Below are positions 33,401 through 45,278 of a stretch of DNA of 64,000 nt, piece by piece. A program made the position numbers and the translations under genes. Source of the stretch: Acanthochromis polyacanthus (taxonomy: Eukaryota > Chordata > Actinopteri > Pomacentridae); contig NC_067131.1 in NCBI RefSeq assembly GCF_021347895.1, positions 6,662,653 through 6,726,652 of the forward strand, in the 5' to 3' direction. Under the pieces are notes generated by a model, which was not told the DNA's origin, did no database searches, and worked only from the letters and a program-made list of their open reading frames with translations. Position 1 is the first letter of the stretch. Every line of letters starts with the position of its first letter.

Positions 33401-33909
33401 TCCTTTGCTTTGTCAGTCCATCCACTATAAGCAGGTGTGGGGGAGAGGCTGGGAGCTGAGAGGAGGGAGGGGTCAGCCAGAAGCAAATAGTGGGAAATGT
33501 AGGCCAGAGAATGCAAGGTTCACTTTGGCTTCACCAGTCCACTTTTGCATGTATTAATAAATTGTTATGATTCTTTTCTTTTCTATCGTAAACATCAGTC
33601 TGTGTGGTCAAGTTTAGTAAAAGTGACTAGCAAGTTTGGGAATCCAAGCCAAGGTGGGCAGGAGGAGCAAGAAAAGAAACAGGAAAGAGAGTCCCCAAGG
33701 TGTTTTTGTGTGAACTTGAACAGACAGAAGAGCCATTTTTTGTTTGCGGTGAATTCCTTTGAAAAACATTCGAATGAGCATGACAGAGCCGGAAATGGCC
33801 GATGTGCCTGTTCAAGCTCTGTGATGAGGGAAAAGAGGAGGAGAGGTCGTAGCGCGTCTGACTAGAGCTCTGGGGAAGGGTGGATGAGTGGGTGGGTGCG
33901 GGCAGGTGC
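30440..33909 (-). other. ppm1b sequence between the two alternative last exons
   Basis: For the short isoform this is intron; for the long isoform its left part after the stop at 33910 is 3' UTR. A minus-strand AATAAA at about 31284-31279 is one possible poly(A) signal. No other exon was recognised. Confidence 0.5.
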
Positions 33910-34032
33910 TCAGTCGGAGGAGGTTTCGGACTTGGGGGCATCTTGGCTGGCCTCCGGCTCTGCAGTGGCGGGTGAGGGCGGGGGCGAGGGGGGAGAGGGA
34001 GGGGAGGCGGGCTGCTCCTGGCCGTCGTCACT

Positions 34033-34067
<35 letters not shown>

Positions 34068-37000
34068 TCCTCCTGCTCTCCCCTGCTCCCTCGGCAGGAC
34101 TCTCCCCCCGCAGGTTGTAGGCGGCCAGGGACTCCTCCAGCACCGAGCGGTACTGCCCCCGGTAGTGCAGCCGGAACTGCCGCAGAGCCTCCAGCAGATG
34201 AGCCGCCGTGCTGCCACCTCCCTCCTCACTCTCCTCCTCCTCCTCTCCCCCCGCACAGGCCTGAGGTGACACGCCAGGGGTGAGACTCTGCAGGCACGCC
34301 CCATCGTCAAACACACACACACACACACACACACACATCGAACATCGTCGCACAGAAACATCTACCACACAGCAGCGTGACAACGTCAAGAGAGATTCTT
34401 GTACCAGTCGAACGGGCCCATGCAAAAAAAAAAAAAGAAACAAAAAATCCGCTGCTACCTCTGACCCTGTGACCAACAGCCCTTTGTGATATTCACTGTG
34501 CGGTGAAACAGAGGGAGGGGAGTTGGTCAGAACCCACACAGCCCAGAGAAAAGAGCCTGAGAGTCGAGACTCGGCTGACATTAATGTAAGAGAAACACAT
34601 GTGCATTTGTACATACACATTCACACCCACCTTCACATTCAGCCCTGCAGGCTATTATAACTGATCTCCTGTCAAAGCACACACACCTTTCACTGCAATT
34701 CCTGCACGATAATGGACGTGAGATTTCCTCCTTCAACTACATACGAATTTCCTGGATGTAGAGATGACACTGAAGTTGAGGTTATGTAGCTTTTTTTGCC
34801 AGATGCCTGGAGCAGCTGTTATAAAATGTTTAGCTGTAGTTACTTAATGCTTAAGGGAACAAGATTTCCCTGTGCACTGTGGTAAACGTTTGAAATTAAA
34901 TAAACACATGTCCCAGTTTTATGATGACATTTATCTTGTGCTAACGTAAATGTATTTATTAATGTGCTTTAATTTGGTAAACAATATTAATGAGCAAGTT
35001 TCATTCAAAATATGATCAAAACAGATGCCATTTTTGTTGTTTTTTAACTCTCATGTTGGTCAAAATTGACCCATTTTAAAGTTTAAAAATGTGGAAAATA
35101 TATATATTTTCACAGTGAAACTTCTGATGTTCCACATTTTCAACATTTTTGGGAAGTCTTTGAACATTTTTTGCTGGAAAAAAGGAATGTTAAAAACATT
35201 CACAAAAAAATCAACCAAAATTCAGCGAAATTCGCTGGATTTTGGTTGATTTTTTTGTGAATGTTCTTAAAGAAAATATTAGAAGTTTTACTGACATATT
35301 TATTCATTTTTGATATTTTTAGGATTTTTTGAAAAAAATTTACTTATTTTTTGAAAATATTTATAAGAATTTTCTTGACAAACTTTTAAGGGAAACTTTT
35401 ATGGAATTATTGGAATTTTCTTCCTGAAGGTTTTGCAAATTTTCAGAAATTTGGGGAATTTTTTTGCTGAATTTTTGGATTTTTTCAGACAAGGAAACAA
35501 TATTTTTTGGTGCCTGTAAATGAGGACAACAGGAGGGTTAAATTTACATAAAGAAACATGCGTTAAAACAATCATAAGTTAGTAGTAACTCAGCTAAACA
35601 TCCATCACAATGCAGTAAAATTTAGAGTCTCAGCATTTTTGTCTGCCATTTTTGATACACGTAGATAACTGCTTTTTACATTTTGAGCCCTAAATACATG
35701 CAATGAAGCACGATTGTTCTATTTTTGACTTTTGTTGGTTTAAATCTAAATAAAAATGGGACATCTGTGAGATAAAGATAGCATTTGCTGCGTGGTGACA
35801 GTCAATAAATATTTTTAAGACACAGGAAAGCATCTTGTAACCCTCTTCATGGCTTTGAATCTTCCTTTTGTGCACATATTTAGCAACATTAACGATATAT
35901 TCAGCCTTATGTCTAAAGAAAATGCCATCAGGAGAATTTGATCAGGCTTCCCATCATCAAATTCACATGAAACCAGGTCTGTGAAGCATCAAGCGCCACA
36001 AGCTGGCAATTTAAAGGACGTGCACTTTTTGCTGAGGTTGCCTGAGGTCTTACCGTATATCCTGTTTCAATGATAAATATCAAATGTAAACGGACCGCAA
36101 AGAGCATCAGTGCTTTTCAACGCGGAATCCAGTCAATTGAGTTCCGCTGATCTCGCCAAGGTTATTCTGTTTAGACTTTCCTCCGCCCTCTTTCACACTT
36201 AAAATCACCTTCGTTTTCTCTCGCTCTCTCACCACACACGCACAAGAGTGTCCTCGTCTGGGCTGGTGTGTGTTTACCAGGTCACGCTGAGGGGAGGGTA
36301 AAGGCAGAAGAGGTGAAGGCTTCAGACGGAGGTCAACTCACCCCTTCCTCTTCTCTGTGAGGGTTCAGCTTGTTGTACACCGCCTCGATCACACTCCGCC
36401 TGCAAACACGCAAAACGGCACACTGAGCTCGGACGCTTACGGAAGACGAGCAGCTGCCAACATAATACAGCCTCCGTCCATTCAGAGTAAATGTATATTG
36501 ATTGAGAGTTTAATGGAAGTAAAAAAGCAACTCGGTCGATATTTGAGAACTCACTATTCATGCATAAAGCGCCTGGAGAATCTCTTCATTCAGAAGTGAT
36601 GTGAGGAGAATTAGCTGCATATTTTGAAGCTTTAAACTGCATGTCTGGCAAATATTTGATTACGCACATCTCATCATAGCATGCAGGGATACAGCAGTTT
36701 ATTTTTATCCTTATCAATGAATCTGCAAAATACTTTCTTGAGAAATCATCTGAAAATTGAGAGAAACGCCTAAGGGAATTTTCCTACACAAGAGGTCCTC
36801 GACTTACGTTGGAGCTGTGTTCCTAAGGATCAACTTAAGTCATTTTTCGCCATAAGTCGGAAAATGTAAACTGCCAAAAATGTAAACAAAGCATCGGGTT
36901 TTTTTTTTTAGTTATTTTGGCGTTGGCTACGGCCCACAGTAGCCTGTGTGAAGGATCAATAAAGGAACAGAGAACCAGATTAAGTCTCACTCATTCATCA

Positions 37001-40000
37001 CTGAGGGTCTCTACAATACATTGACTATTTTTGCAACTTGACCGACGCTCGTCTGTGTTTCACCCTGTTCTGAGCGTTTTATTGTAGGGCTAGTTTAAAA
37101 ACATGCCATTGTAAACTGGCTCAGATTATATTGCACCATTTCAGACATACAGATAATATTATTACAGTGACTTCTCTAGTATTTTAGCTCATTTATCTGC
37201 AGAACTGCTGTGATTATTCAGCTAAATTATTTAGCTGTCGGACAGAAAGTTAATTCCAACTATTTTGATTACCTTAACTGTCAAAAATTCTATTGTTGCT
37301 ACATCTGAAATGTGAAGATTAGTTGCTCTTTAGTCAGATCTGGTATCGAACTGAATATTTTGGATTTTCTGACAAATAACACAAGCTTTTTTACTGCATT
37401 ACTTAAACAGCTAGAACATTCTAAGCTGGTATTTTCAGCTGTTTTATAACACTTATTGGCAATGAATTAAGGAGAAAGTAACTGTCAGATTATCTGATAA
37501 TGGAAATACTTTTATTAATTGCTACATAGTTACAGCGTAATTAGCTACAGCCCTGTTGAAATGCTTCCTGAATAATTTCCGTCTCTTATGTTTTTGTTAA
37601 GACATGTTTTATACAAATAATGTTGTTGCTGTTTTCAGAGACTTAAAGGATCCCGTTTGTATTTTACTGCATAAAATATAACCACTATTCAATAGCAAGG
37701 AGCATCCTGGCATTACGTTATAATAAATAAATAATCTACGTGGATGGTCAAGTCTGATTTTATCGATCGGCGTGTGCATAAAATGCAGCTAATGTATATT
37801 TACTTGCTGGCCAGGCCTCCACCAGGTGGAAGGTTGGGGATGTTCTCTGTGGCAATGCTCCTGAGGACAGACACCAGGTCAGGGACTCCAGCCTCCCCAC
37901 CGTTCCCCAGAAGCTCTGCAGACAAAATACGAAGAGGGCAAGAGCTCTGTGAGAGGTTATGCTGCATAGTGAGGCATGATTACAGTATATTATACACCGA
38001 GTTTTTTGGATGTAACCACCACCTTTCTGTACAGAGGCTGAAAAATCACCTGCAGCAGTGGAAAAATCACACACACCACTGCTTGTCTTTCAACAGCACC
38101 ACTCTGTAGCAGACTGATTTCAAATATTTGTACTACCTAAAGAATGTTTATTTTGTCCTGGTTATGGACACAGAATTGGAGCACGGTATGTGGCCACTTG
38201 TTTCAGTTAACCTTTTGGAAATACACGTTTTAAAATGGAACAGTGCAGAGATTTTACCAACGACTAAACAGCTTAATTTTCCATCACGGCATATCAGTAC
38301 TTGGTGTGCTCGCAAAACGGGAAAGATGCTGCTAGAAAATAAGTAATATATCCTGTTCCATAAAAAAACAGTCACACTATCAAGACTGTCCTCGTGAATA
38401 GCACTAAAAATGCCATCAGTGTGTTATATTTGCATGTGTATTTTCAGAATGCTGACCTTCAACACGGGTTTCCAGGTATTTATCCAACTCTTCTTCCTTC
38501 TTCACGGCTTCCTCGGAGATCTTGGGAGCTCCGGGTAAACACACCAGCACCACGCTCATGTTGTCCCTGCTCCCCTGCACAACAAGGACAGCGACAGAAA
38601 ACAGGTCAATTAAATCTACACAAAAATATTTTTTTCCCCCACAACTGTGACGAGAGAAAAAAAAAAGACACATGATATTAAGAGTGTTTTGGTTCACTGA
38701 CCCTCACAGACATTTAGGCAGTGACTGTGTTCCCTTTTCTTGTTTACAACAAATTCAGGGCTTTCCCTGTCAATATGAAACCAAGGCAACCAGTGTTTTT
38801 CTGCTACTTGATCAAAGGCATCAGAGGGTAAAGTTACTGTTGGAAAAGGATTAAAACAGGACATTGGCATGCTGTTTACAGTCCAACAATTCAGCTGCTT
38901 TCACAGCCGATGCTTTCTCGTGTTTAGGGTAGCAGATGGTTGAAATAGGTAGTGATAACTGGCAGTTTTCAGTTGGTCAAATCTACCTTTAAGCACAGTA
39001 AGCACATCAAACATACTCAAGCTTCAAACACACACAGTCATCACCACCCTGTGGAGTACTAGCAGTTCTCAAGTAGCACCCAAGAGCAGCTTTTTACTGG
39101 GTGTCTCTCTGTTTGGTTTGTGTTGCAATACAGTCTGTCAAACTGTCAGTGGCTTCACATTAATCCAGTGGCCTACAGGTGGCAGTAACACGCTGAGATA
39201 TGCAGCGATGTGCCGGCAAAGACAGGAGAGAAGAAGACTACGAGGAAGGAAAGATGGATGTAAACAATGCAGAACTGAGAAAGTTTCTTTGCAAATGTCT
39301 TATGAGGCAGAAAATGCATTTAACATGTTTGACAGACCGAAAAAATGCACAGAATGAGTTTTGGTGATTGAAATCTACTGTAAATTTAACATATTTGAGG
39401 TATAGTGCATCTTTTTCTTGTGTTGTCACTAAAATTATAGAAGAAGAATGAGTTGTGAAGCTAACAGATCAGCATGTTCTCAAAGCTCAGCATCTTGCAT
39501 CTGGTTTTCGGTTTTTCACATCACAGAAAAATGATCAGGGAGTGATAAATTATTACTTATTTTGTAATTATTTTGACACTTTCACCTTTTAAAGCACGGG
39601 AGTGGAAAATAATTTCAACTAATCACATACAAGTACTGCTTTTTCTAAGTCTTTCAGAACCATCAACTATTACATTCACTGTTGATTAATCAGATTTTTC
39701 ACTTTCTGGATGAATGAACCCATCGTTCCATCCATTAAACCTCAAAATTCAATGATGAATGTCAGCAATATTGCAGCACAAGTGTCTTAAGATTTCTTTA
39801 AATGTCTTCTTTAATTAAAAACTGACTTAACTGGCAAAAACAAGGAACTCCTTACAGATGATCTAGAAGCAGCTAACAGTTGTTGTTTCTTTAATCAACT
39901 GTTTTAGCTCTAAAATATCTCATTTTAAGCCTCTAACCATTTTATTTCACTGGCATTATGGATATTAGCCACTCAGTACTAGCTGGACAGCATAACAATT

Positions 40001-43000
40001 GGCATTTAAAGGACGCACAGACAGTTATAGTCGAGATAGAGCCCTGGTCTGAACTAAATCGACAGTCACCTTGTCATTACCTTGTAAAAGTCAACGTGGT
40101 CACAGTACATTTCTGTAAGTATACAGTGTCACATACATCACAAAAGGCAGCGGCAGCAGAGGAGATTTATGACAGCGTGCGGCTGTTACTTGAGATAACC
40201 CATCCAGTAAGGTAAAAATAACTAGGCTGCTGTGCACTCGCTGGTTCTTGGAGTACCCCAGACACAAAATAAGTGATACATGGAAGACAAAAGTCTAACA
40301 TGTGGACTGCTGAATGAGTTCTGTTGAGGCAAAGAGCAGTTCTGTGCTTTATCCTGCATCGACAGCTGAGAGGGAAAACGGACAGGAACAGAATGCAAAG
40401 CACTAATGCATTAATCATCATCTGATCTCACTGTGAGATGTTAAGTTTTATTACATACATTTATATATAATTTATTATATATACCTAAATAACAAAATTA
40501 GGCTGAGTTTATTTTTGTCACACATTTATCCATTATGCTATGTGATATATTTGGTGAAAATACATAGTTTCAGATTCTTATTAAAACATTGTTGGCTCAT
40601 TTTTCACGGCATTATAAAGTCCTGCACCTCGACTCAGAAATGTTTTCCGTGCAGTTTAACACGATTATGGTTCCACAGATCATCAACTAAAGTTGAATTT
40701 CTTTGACTGCTTATTTTACAAAATATGTTTTAAAAATGCAGTCAACATGTCCAACATTTCCAAGTTTTGCTTCCATTTTAATTTGTTCCCAAACTTTCTG
40801 TTCCGTGTAAACACAGCCTGCAGTTCAGTCTAGTTTGGCCAAAAACCCTGAATATGTTGGATGCAGGTGTCTGTACTCACTAATGGAGTCACGGTTGCAC
40901 AAAGAACAGAATCTGGATACAGCAGACAGTTTATTTTTGATGGATTTTTAAATGAGACAAGCAGAATAAAGTGATTTAGTGTTTTTAGATTTGGTTAACT
41001 TTCTGTATACAGTTTCTGGAGCTGACGAGTAATTTTTGCAATGGGCAACGTTGGTTTGTAAAATTCTAAGAATCAGAGGCAAGATCTGTCATGAAATGCA
41101 TTTGACTAGCATAATTTTGAAGGATTAAAGTTTTTTTAAAATATTTTTTCAATACACACAAAACATGAAGGATTAATTCAGAATGCTAAATCAGTCAGAC
41201 TTTACACATTGATCAATTTTAACCAGTATGATCCCTTTTTGTAGTTATGTGTCTCACTAGTTGGGTCAATATATAATTGTGGGACTTTTTGTAACATAGT
41301 TGACATTTTTGCTGTTTTCAGGCCTAAAATCAACATTTCTTTTATTCTAACCAAACACCACATGGTATTTTTAAACAAAGATTTATCTAAATATTACATA
41401 TACAATTGAGAAAAATTGAAATTGAAAGTTATTTATAACGATATTGTAGTAAACCTGTTGACATGCCATAAATCCACACTTGACTCACACAATACTTTAT
41501 ATTAAATAAGTCAGAAAGTCTTGGAGTCGTTCCAGTCTTTTCTTCAGGAGGAAATGACATCATGTGGAGCAGGTCATGTGATCTGGAATTAACACACTTC
41601 CTTCAGAGGTGTTTTTGTAATGGGTAACTTAGTTAAAAATGATTTCTCGGACACAGTTACAATTTGTTATTTTCCAGTTAAAATTTGATATGTTGCCAAA
41701 AAAGAAATATGTGTCATGATTGTCTCAATTTAATAAAAAGAACACGATCAAAGCAATTTTTGAATAAACTCAGTTTATTATTGTTTAGCTAATTAGAAGA
41801 TGGTTGTTATTAAATTTGAACAGTTATTTAGTTGACATTTTAGTGATATCCAGTCATTTTTGATTAATAAGTGATTGCTCCCATAATAAATACTTATGGA
41901 ATTTGTAAAGACATGATCATAATGAACATAAAAAACATTAGTTGTTAATACTTTTAATAAAAATGTATGCAAACTATATCCCTTCAAAAGTCCCTCAATT
42001 ATATATTGACCCAGTCTTGCGTGCAACAAAGTTCTTCCCCATACACAACACTAGATTTCCACTTATTAGATTTTAAAGTTAAATTTTGCATTTCAAATGT
42101 TCTTTATATTTGCAAACAGGAACTAAGTTAAACATAAATAATGTTCTACAGCTGTAAAGTTAAAGACAAGCTGAAAATAAGGTATCTATGTCCACGCTTT
42201 CACCTTCAGTGTGGACCGTACATGGAAAAAAGTCTTACCTTATGCAGACAGGTGTCCACCACTGAGTTACAGACCTTCTCCAGGTCATCGCACACCAGCA
42301 GTCGAGAGCGAACAAACTCACACAGCTCCTCGTTGGACATGACGTCCCAGATTCCGTCGCACGCCAGCACCACAAACTCGTCTCCTTCGGCCGCCCGCTC
42401 CAACACACACACCTCGGGCTCGGGGCTCACTAGCTGCTCCGTGGGACCTTTACCGTCCACACATTTGTAGTCGTAGTCCCCCAGGGCTCGGGACACAGCC
42501 AGGGAGCCGTTTACCCTCTGGATCATGACCGAGCCGCCAGCATTCTGGATGCGCTCCTTTTCGCGGGGGTTGCAGGGCTTGTGGTCCTGGGTGGAGAAGC
42601 CCACCTTGCTGTCTCGACTCAGCACGGCCCGCGAGTCGCCGCAGTTAATGAAGTAGAGGTGGGTCGGGCTGAGCAACACGCAGACGGCCGTCGATCCGCT
42701 GCGGTCCAGGCCCTGCCGCAGGTCGGAGAAGCTGCGCATGTACTCGTCAATGTTCAGGAAGCCCGAGCGGATGCCGTCCTTCACGCCCTCCACGGAGCCC
42801 GGTCCTGAAGCGAAGTCGGCCCCTCCCGACAAGATGTGCTCCAGCAGGTGGCCGGAACAGTAGTTGGCCACCCTGGAGCCCGCATGGCCATCGTAGACAG
42901 CAAAGAAGGACCAGTCGGTGAGTCCATGGGGGAGGCCCACCACTGCTGTGTGGGCGTCCTCCATTTCCACCCGCCAGCCCTGCATGGAGCTCAGGCCATA

Positions 43001-43069
43001 GCGCAGCCCATTGCCCTCACCGTGGGCACTATGTTTCTCCGTCTTCGGCTTGTCCAGGAATGCACCCAT
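33910..43069 (-). CDS. ppm1b: PP2C beta Ser/Thr phosphatase (Mg/Mn-dependent 1B), long isoform
   Basis: Five coding exons, all with matching phases and GT/AG borders: 43069-42239, 38574-38457, 37915-37804, 36399-36342 and 34260-33910, giving 489 residues (human long isoform 479). Residues 1-277 come from one exon. The metal-coordinating residues are present: R33, E37 and D38 in [10 protein letters not shown]60-G61 in YDGHAG, D238 in ACDGIWD and D281 in SRDNMS. Gly2 of MGAFLDKPK is the N-myristoylation site of this family. PPM1B-type residues ([29 protein letters not shown]) separate it from PPM1A. The enzyme dephosphorylates kinases such as TAK1, IKK beta and RIPK3 in the cytosol. The last exon carries [20 protein letters not shown], the conserved long-isoform helix, then an 11-glycine tract and a Pro/Ser-rich acidic tail longer and less conserved than the human one. 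A TTCCTCCAG acceptor at about 43082 shows that the start codon lies in the second exon. Confidence 0.96.
34032..34066 (-). repeat. (GGC)n coding trinucleotide repeat
   Basis: About eleven GCC units on the plus strand encode eleven consecutive glycines in the ppm1b long-isoform tail. The codons are identical, so this is a DNA-level repeat expansion rather than selected polyglycine with mixed codons. Confidence 0.95.
34308..34337. repeat. (CA)n microsatellite beside the ppm1b last exon
   Basis: An uninterrupted CA array about 45 bases upstream (in gene orientation) of the long-isoform last exon. In the minus-strand transcript it is a GT/GU repeat next to the acceptor; UG repeats near acceptors can bind splicing regulators such as CELF proteins and TDP-43. 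Confidence 0.9.
35044..35541. mobile_element. piggyBac-like TTAA-flanked MITE in a ppm1b intron
   Basis: The left border is TTAA followed by CTCTCATGTTGGTCAAAATTGACCC; the right border is GAGGACAACAGGAGGGTTAA. Both are flanked by TTAA (35044-35047 and 35538-35541). The interior is T-rich and contains a near-perfect hairpin (35195-35265). A second diverged copy of the right half lies at 45035-45278. It sits in the intron between exons 36342 and 34260. Confidence 0.8.
35195..35265. repeat. 71-base near-perfect inverted repeat (hairpin)
   Basis: Two arms of about 35 bases pair almost perfectly: AACATTCACAAAAAAATCAA on the left and TTGATTTTTTTGTGAATGTT on the right, continuing through CCAAAATTCAGCG and CGCTGGATTTTGG with a single mismatch and almost no loop. 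It lies inside the TTAA element. Confidence 0.95.
36790..37015. mobile_element. possible pogo/Tigger-like fragment
   Basis: CCTCGACTTACGTTGGAGCT, then TGTTCCTAAGGATCAACTTAAG and CGCCATAAGTCGGAAAATG follow the pattern of a Tigger-type terminal region (sequence about a CGACTTACG motif and its complement CATAAGTCG). There is no TA-bounded full element visible, and no coding capacity. Confidence 0.35.
39110..39265 (+). mobile_element. dispersed repeat with GGTGGCAGTAACACGC motif
   Basis: The sequence CAGTGGCCTACAGGTGGCAG, TAACACGCTGAGATATGC, then TGCCGGCAAAGACAGGAGAG and AGAAGAAG resembles a common teleost interspersed repeat that ends in GAAGAAG units. It lies in the ppm1b intron between exons 42239 and 38574. 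Confidence 0.45.
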
Positions 43070-43439
43070 TGCTGCCTATAGCTGGAGGAAGAGAATAAAG
43101 AAACAGAAATTAAACGTTACACCAAGAGCAAAGAAAGAACAAAGAAAATGATGTGTCCCTCAAAAGGCCAGCCACCTTTATCATAAAGCAAACATGTCGT
43201 CTAACTCCACAGAGTTAAATTTAGACTGATAGATCAGTCAGGTTTATGTAACAGCCATGTGCAGTGTGTGTATATATTGGCCTATAAATAATGAGAAATA
43301 TAAGCACTGAATGTCAAACACTGCTTCTAAATTTCATCATTGATTAATCTGTGCACCACAGAGGACTCAATATCTCAGCCACAAACTGTGTTTACATAGG
43401 AAAAAACTGTACATCTATCATCAGATTCTTAAACCTCCA

Positions 43440-43870
43440 AACATCAAGAATCCCCTATTGGTCAGGGTGTACTAGGAAAACACAGATGGGAGACACATTA
43501 AAGGAAAACACCGTAACTTTGACCCCTATAATGAGGGGGATCTGGTGGCTTTGTCATCATGTGGGGGGCATTTTACGAGCATGATTTAGGTCTAATTGTT
43601 CCTATAGAGGTAAGGGTCATCGCAAATCAATACAAAGTTGTGCTGAGCGATCACTGTTGTCCTGTGACGAAACATTTCTATCCTGATGGGAGTGCTCTCT
43701 TTCAGGATAACAATAGTGCCATCCCTGGGCCATGAGGGGTCACTGAATGGTTTGATGACTGTGAAAATGATGTGAATGGCCTCAGCGGTCGCCAGATTTC
43801 AAGCCAATTAAAGAGCTGTGAAAGATTTTGGACCAACACGTTTGACAGCAAACACCAAATGATTAAATAT
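43440..43870 (+). mobile_element. decayed Tc1/mariner transposase relic
   Basis: In translation with several frame breaks the plus strand shows FQDNNSAIPG (equivalent to the FQQDNAPxH block with the second catalytic Asp), then TEWFDDCENDVNG and a segment reading SPDFKPIKEL (equivalent to SPDLNPIENL). The order and spacing are those of Tc1-like transposases. The frame is broken many times, so it is an old relic. Terminal repeats were not found. Confidence 0.65.
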
Positions 43871-45034
43871 TAATATAATAAATATAAATATGACTCGCTG
43901 AATCGGTGCCATGGTGCACTGAAGCTATTCTGTTGGCCCAACACCTTACACATTATGTTTGTTTTCCTTTAATTTGTCACCCAATCAGTAGATATTTGTT
44001 GTGGGATAAGACTCTTTTTGTTGCTTTAAAAAAAAAAAAGGTCAATTTTTCTGTCCTCACATGAAGAAGGAAGCATGGAAGCTGTATTGTAGTACTGCAT
44101 TTAACTTGATTTTGTACGTTTTCATGATTCCACAAGCTGAGACGAGCATTTAACGGCTACACTCACATATCTTACTATACACTTTTGTTGCCTATCATAA
44201 CTAATTTGTTACCTCACTTCACAAATATGCAAGTGAAACAAAACTGACTTCTTTCGTCACATTTCACATTTAATATAAACATGTTTGCTGTTGTAAACTT
44301 CCATGTGAATCACCTTTTTCATGTCAGTAATTCAGTACGCTGCTTCGTACTGTGAATAGAAAGTGTTTTTAATTAGTCAATGGATGGTGAGACCCAGCGA
44401 TCCCAATGAGACAAAGATAGCAGAGGAGAAACGGCAGAGGTGAGGATTACACTTCAGCTGCAAAGCTTCTTTGAGCACACAGAGCCTCTTTCAACCTAAC
44501 ACAGGGTAAGTAATACTATTAAGTTAACTTGTAGACAGGAAATAGACTGTGTGACATTAGTGAATCAGCAGGGTCTGAAATCCTGCCCTGCCAAGAACTG
44601 AATGGGAATGAAATCTGACTGAGCACTTTTTGCTCTTTGCCTCTCGTAAACTTCATCCATTCTTAGCCATTTCTGACCACAGGTTAATCACAATTAAAGG
44701 TTTAATTATTGATGCTGATGCAGCCAGGCAGCATCTTGGGTGTATTAAAAATTCACATGGGATGTGTTGGGACATGCTGATTCAGGTACAAACCATGAAG
44801 TCCCGTTTGAGCAACATATTCACGGGTCTGAAGGCTTATCAGACACCAAACTGCTCCGTAGCAGCTTATTATATATTGTCAAGAAAGTTTTTACTGCTCT
44901 GGAAAGAAATTATCAACGATTTTAGCGTTTGCTGCTGCAATTTCAGGGAAACTGTAGAAATACGGCATTCATGCTAGAATAGAATAAAGTTTTGTCGTAT
45001 TGTTTGACAACTGTAATGTTAATGGCAAGAAATT

Positions 45035-45278
45035 ATTTGGTATTTTTATCATTTTTTGAAAATATTTACAAGAGTTTTCTTGCCAAATTTGGGGGATTTT
45101 TTAAAAATAAAACTTTTAAAGGGAACCTTTAAGGAATTATTGAAATTTTCTTCCTGAAGGTTTTGCAAATTTTCAGAAATTTGGGGAATTTTTTAATTGA
45201 ATTTTTGGATTTTTTTCAGACAAGGAAACAAAATTTTTTGGTGACCGTAAATGAGGACAACAGGAGGGTCAACAAGAC
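45035..45278. mobile_element. fragment of the 35044-35541 TTAA element family
   Basis: The segment shares long stretches with 35285-35541, for example TTTTCTTCCTGAAGGTTTTG, CAAATTTTCAGAAATTTGGG and ATGAGGACAACAGGAGGGT, in the same orientation. Its outer TTAA has decayed to TCAA and the left end is missing, so it is an older or truncated copy. Confidence 0.85.

Noticed and set aside
33627..34361. A 244-residue minus-strand frame with poly-Ala and Pro/Ser
   Set aside because: It is the shifted frame over the ppm1b last exon; the frame ending at 33910 matches PPM1B.
42206..42238. Extension [10 protein letters not shown] after ppm1b residue 277
   Set aside because: It reads into the intron past a GTAAGA donor; the next exon continues the conserved SRDNMS motif.
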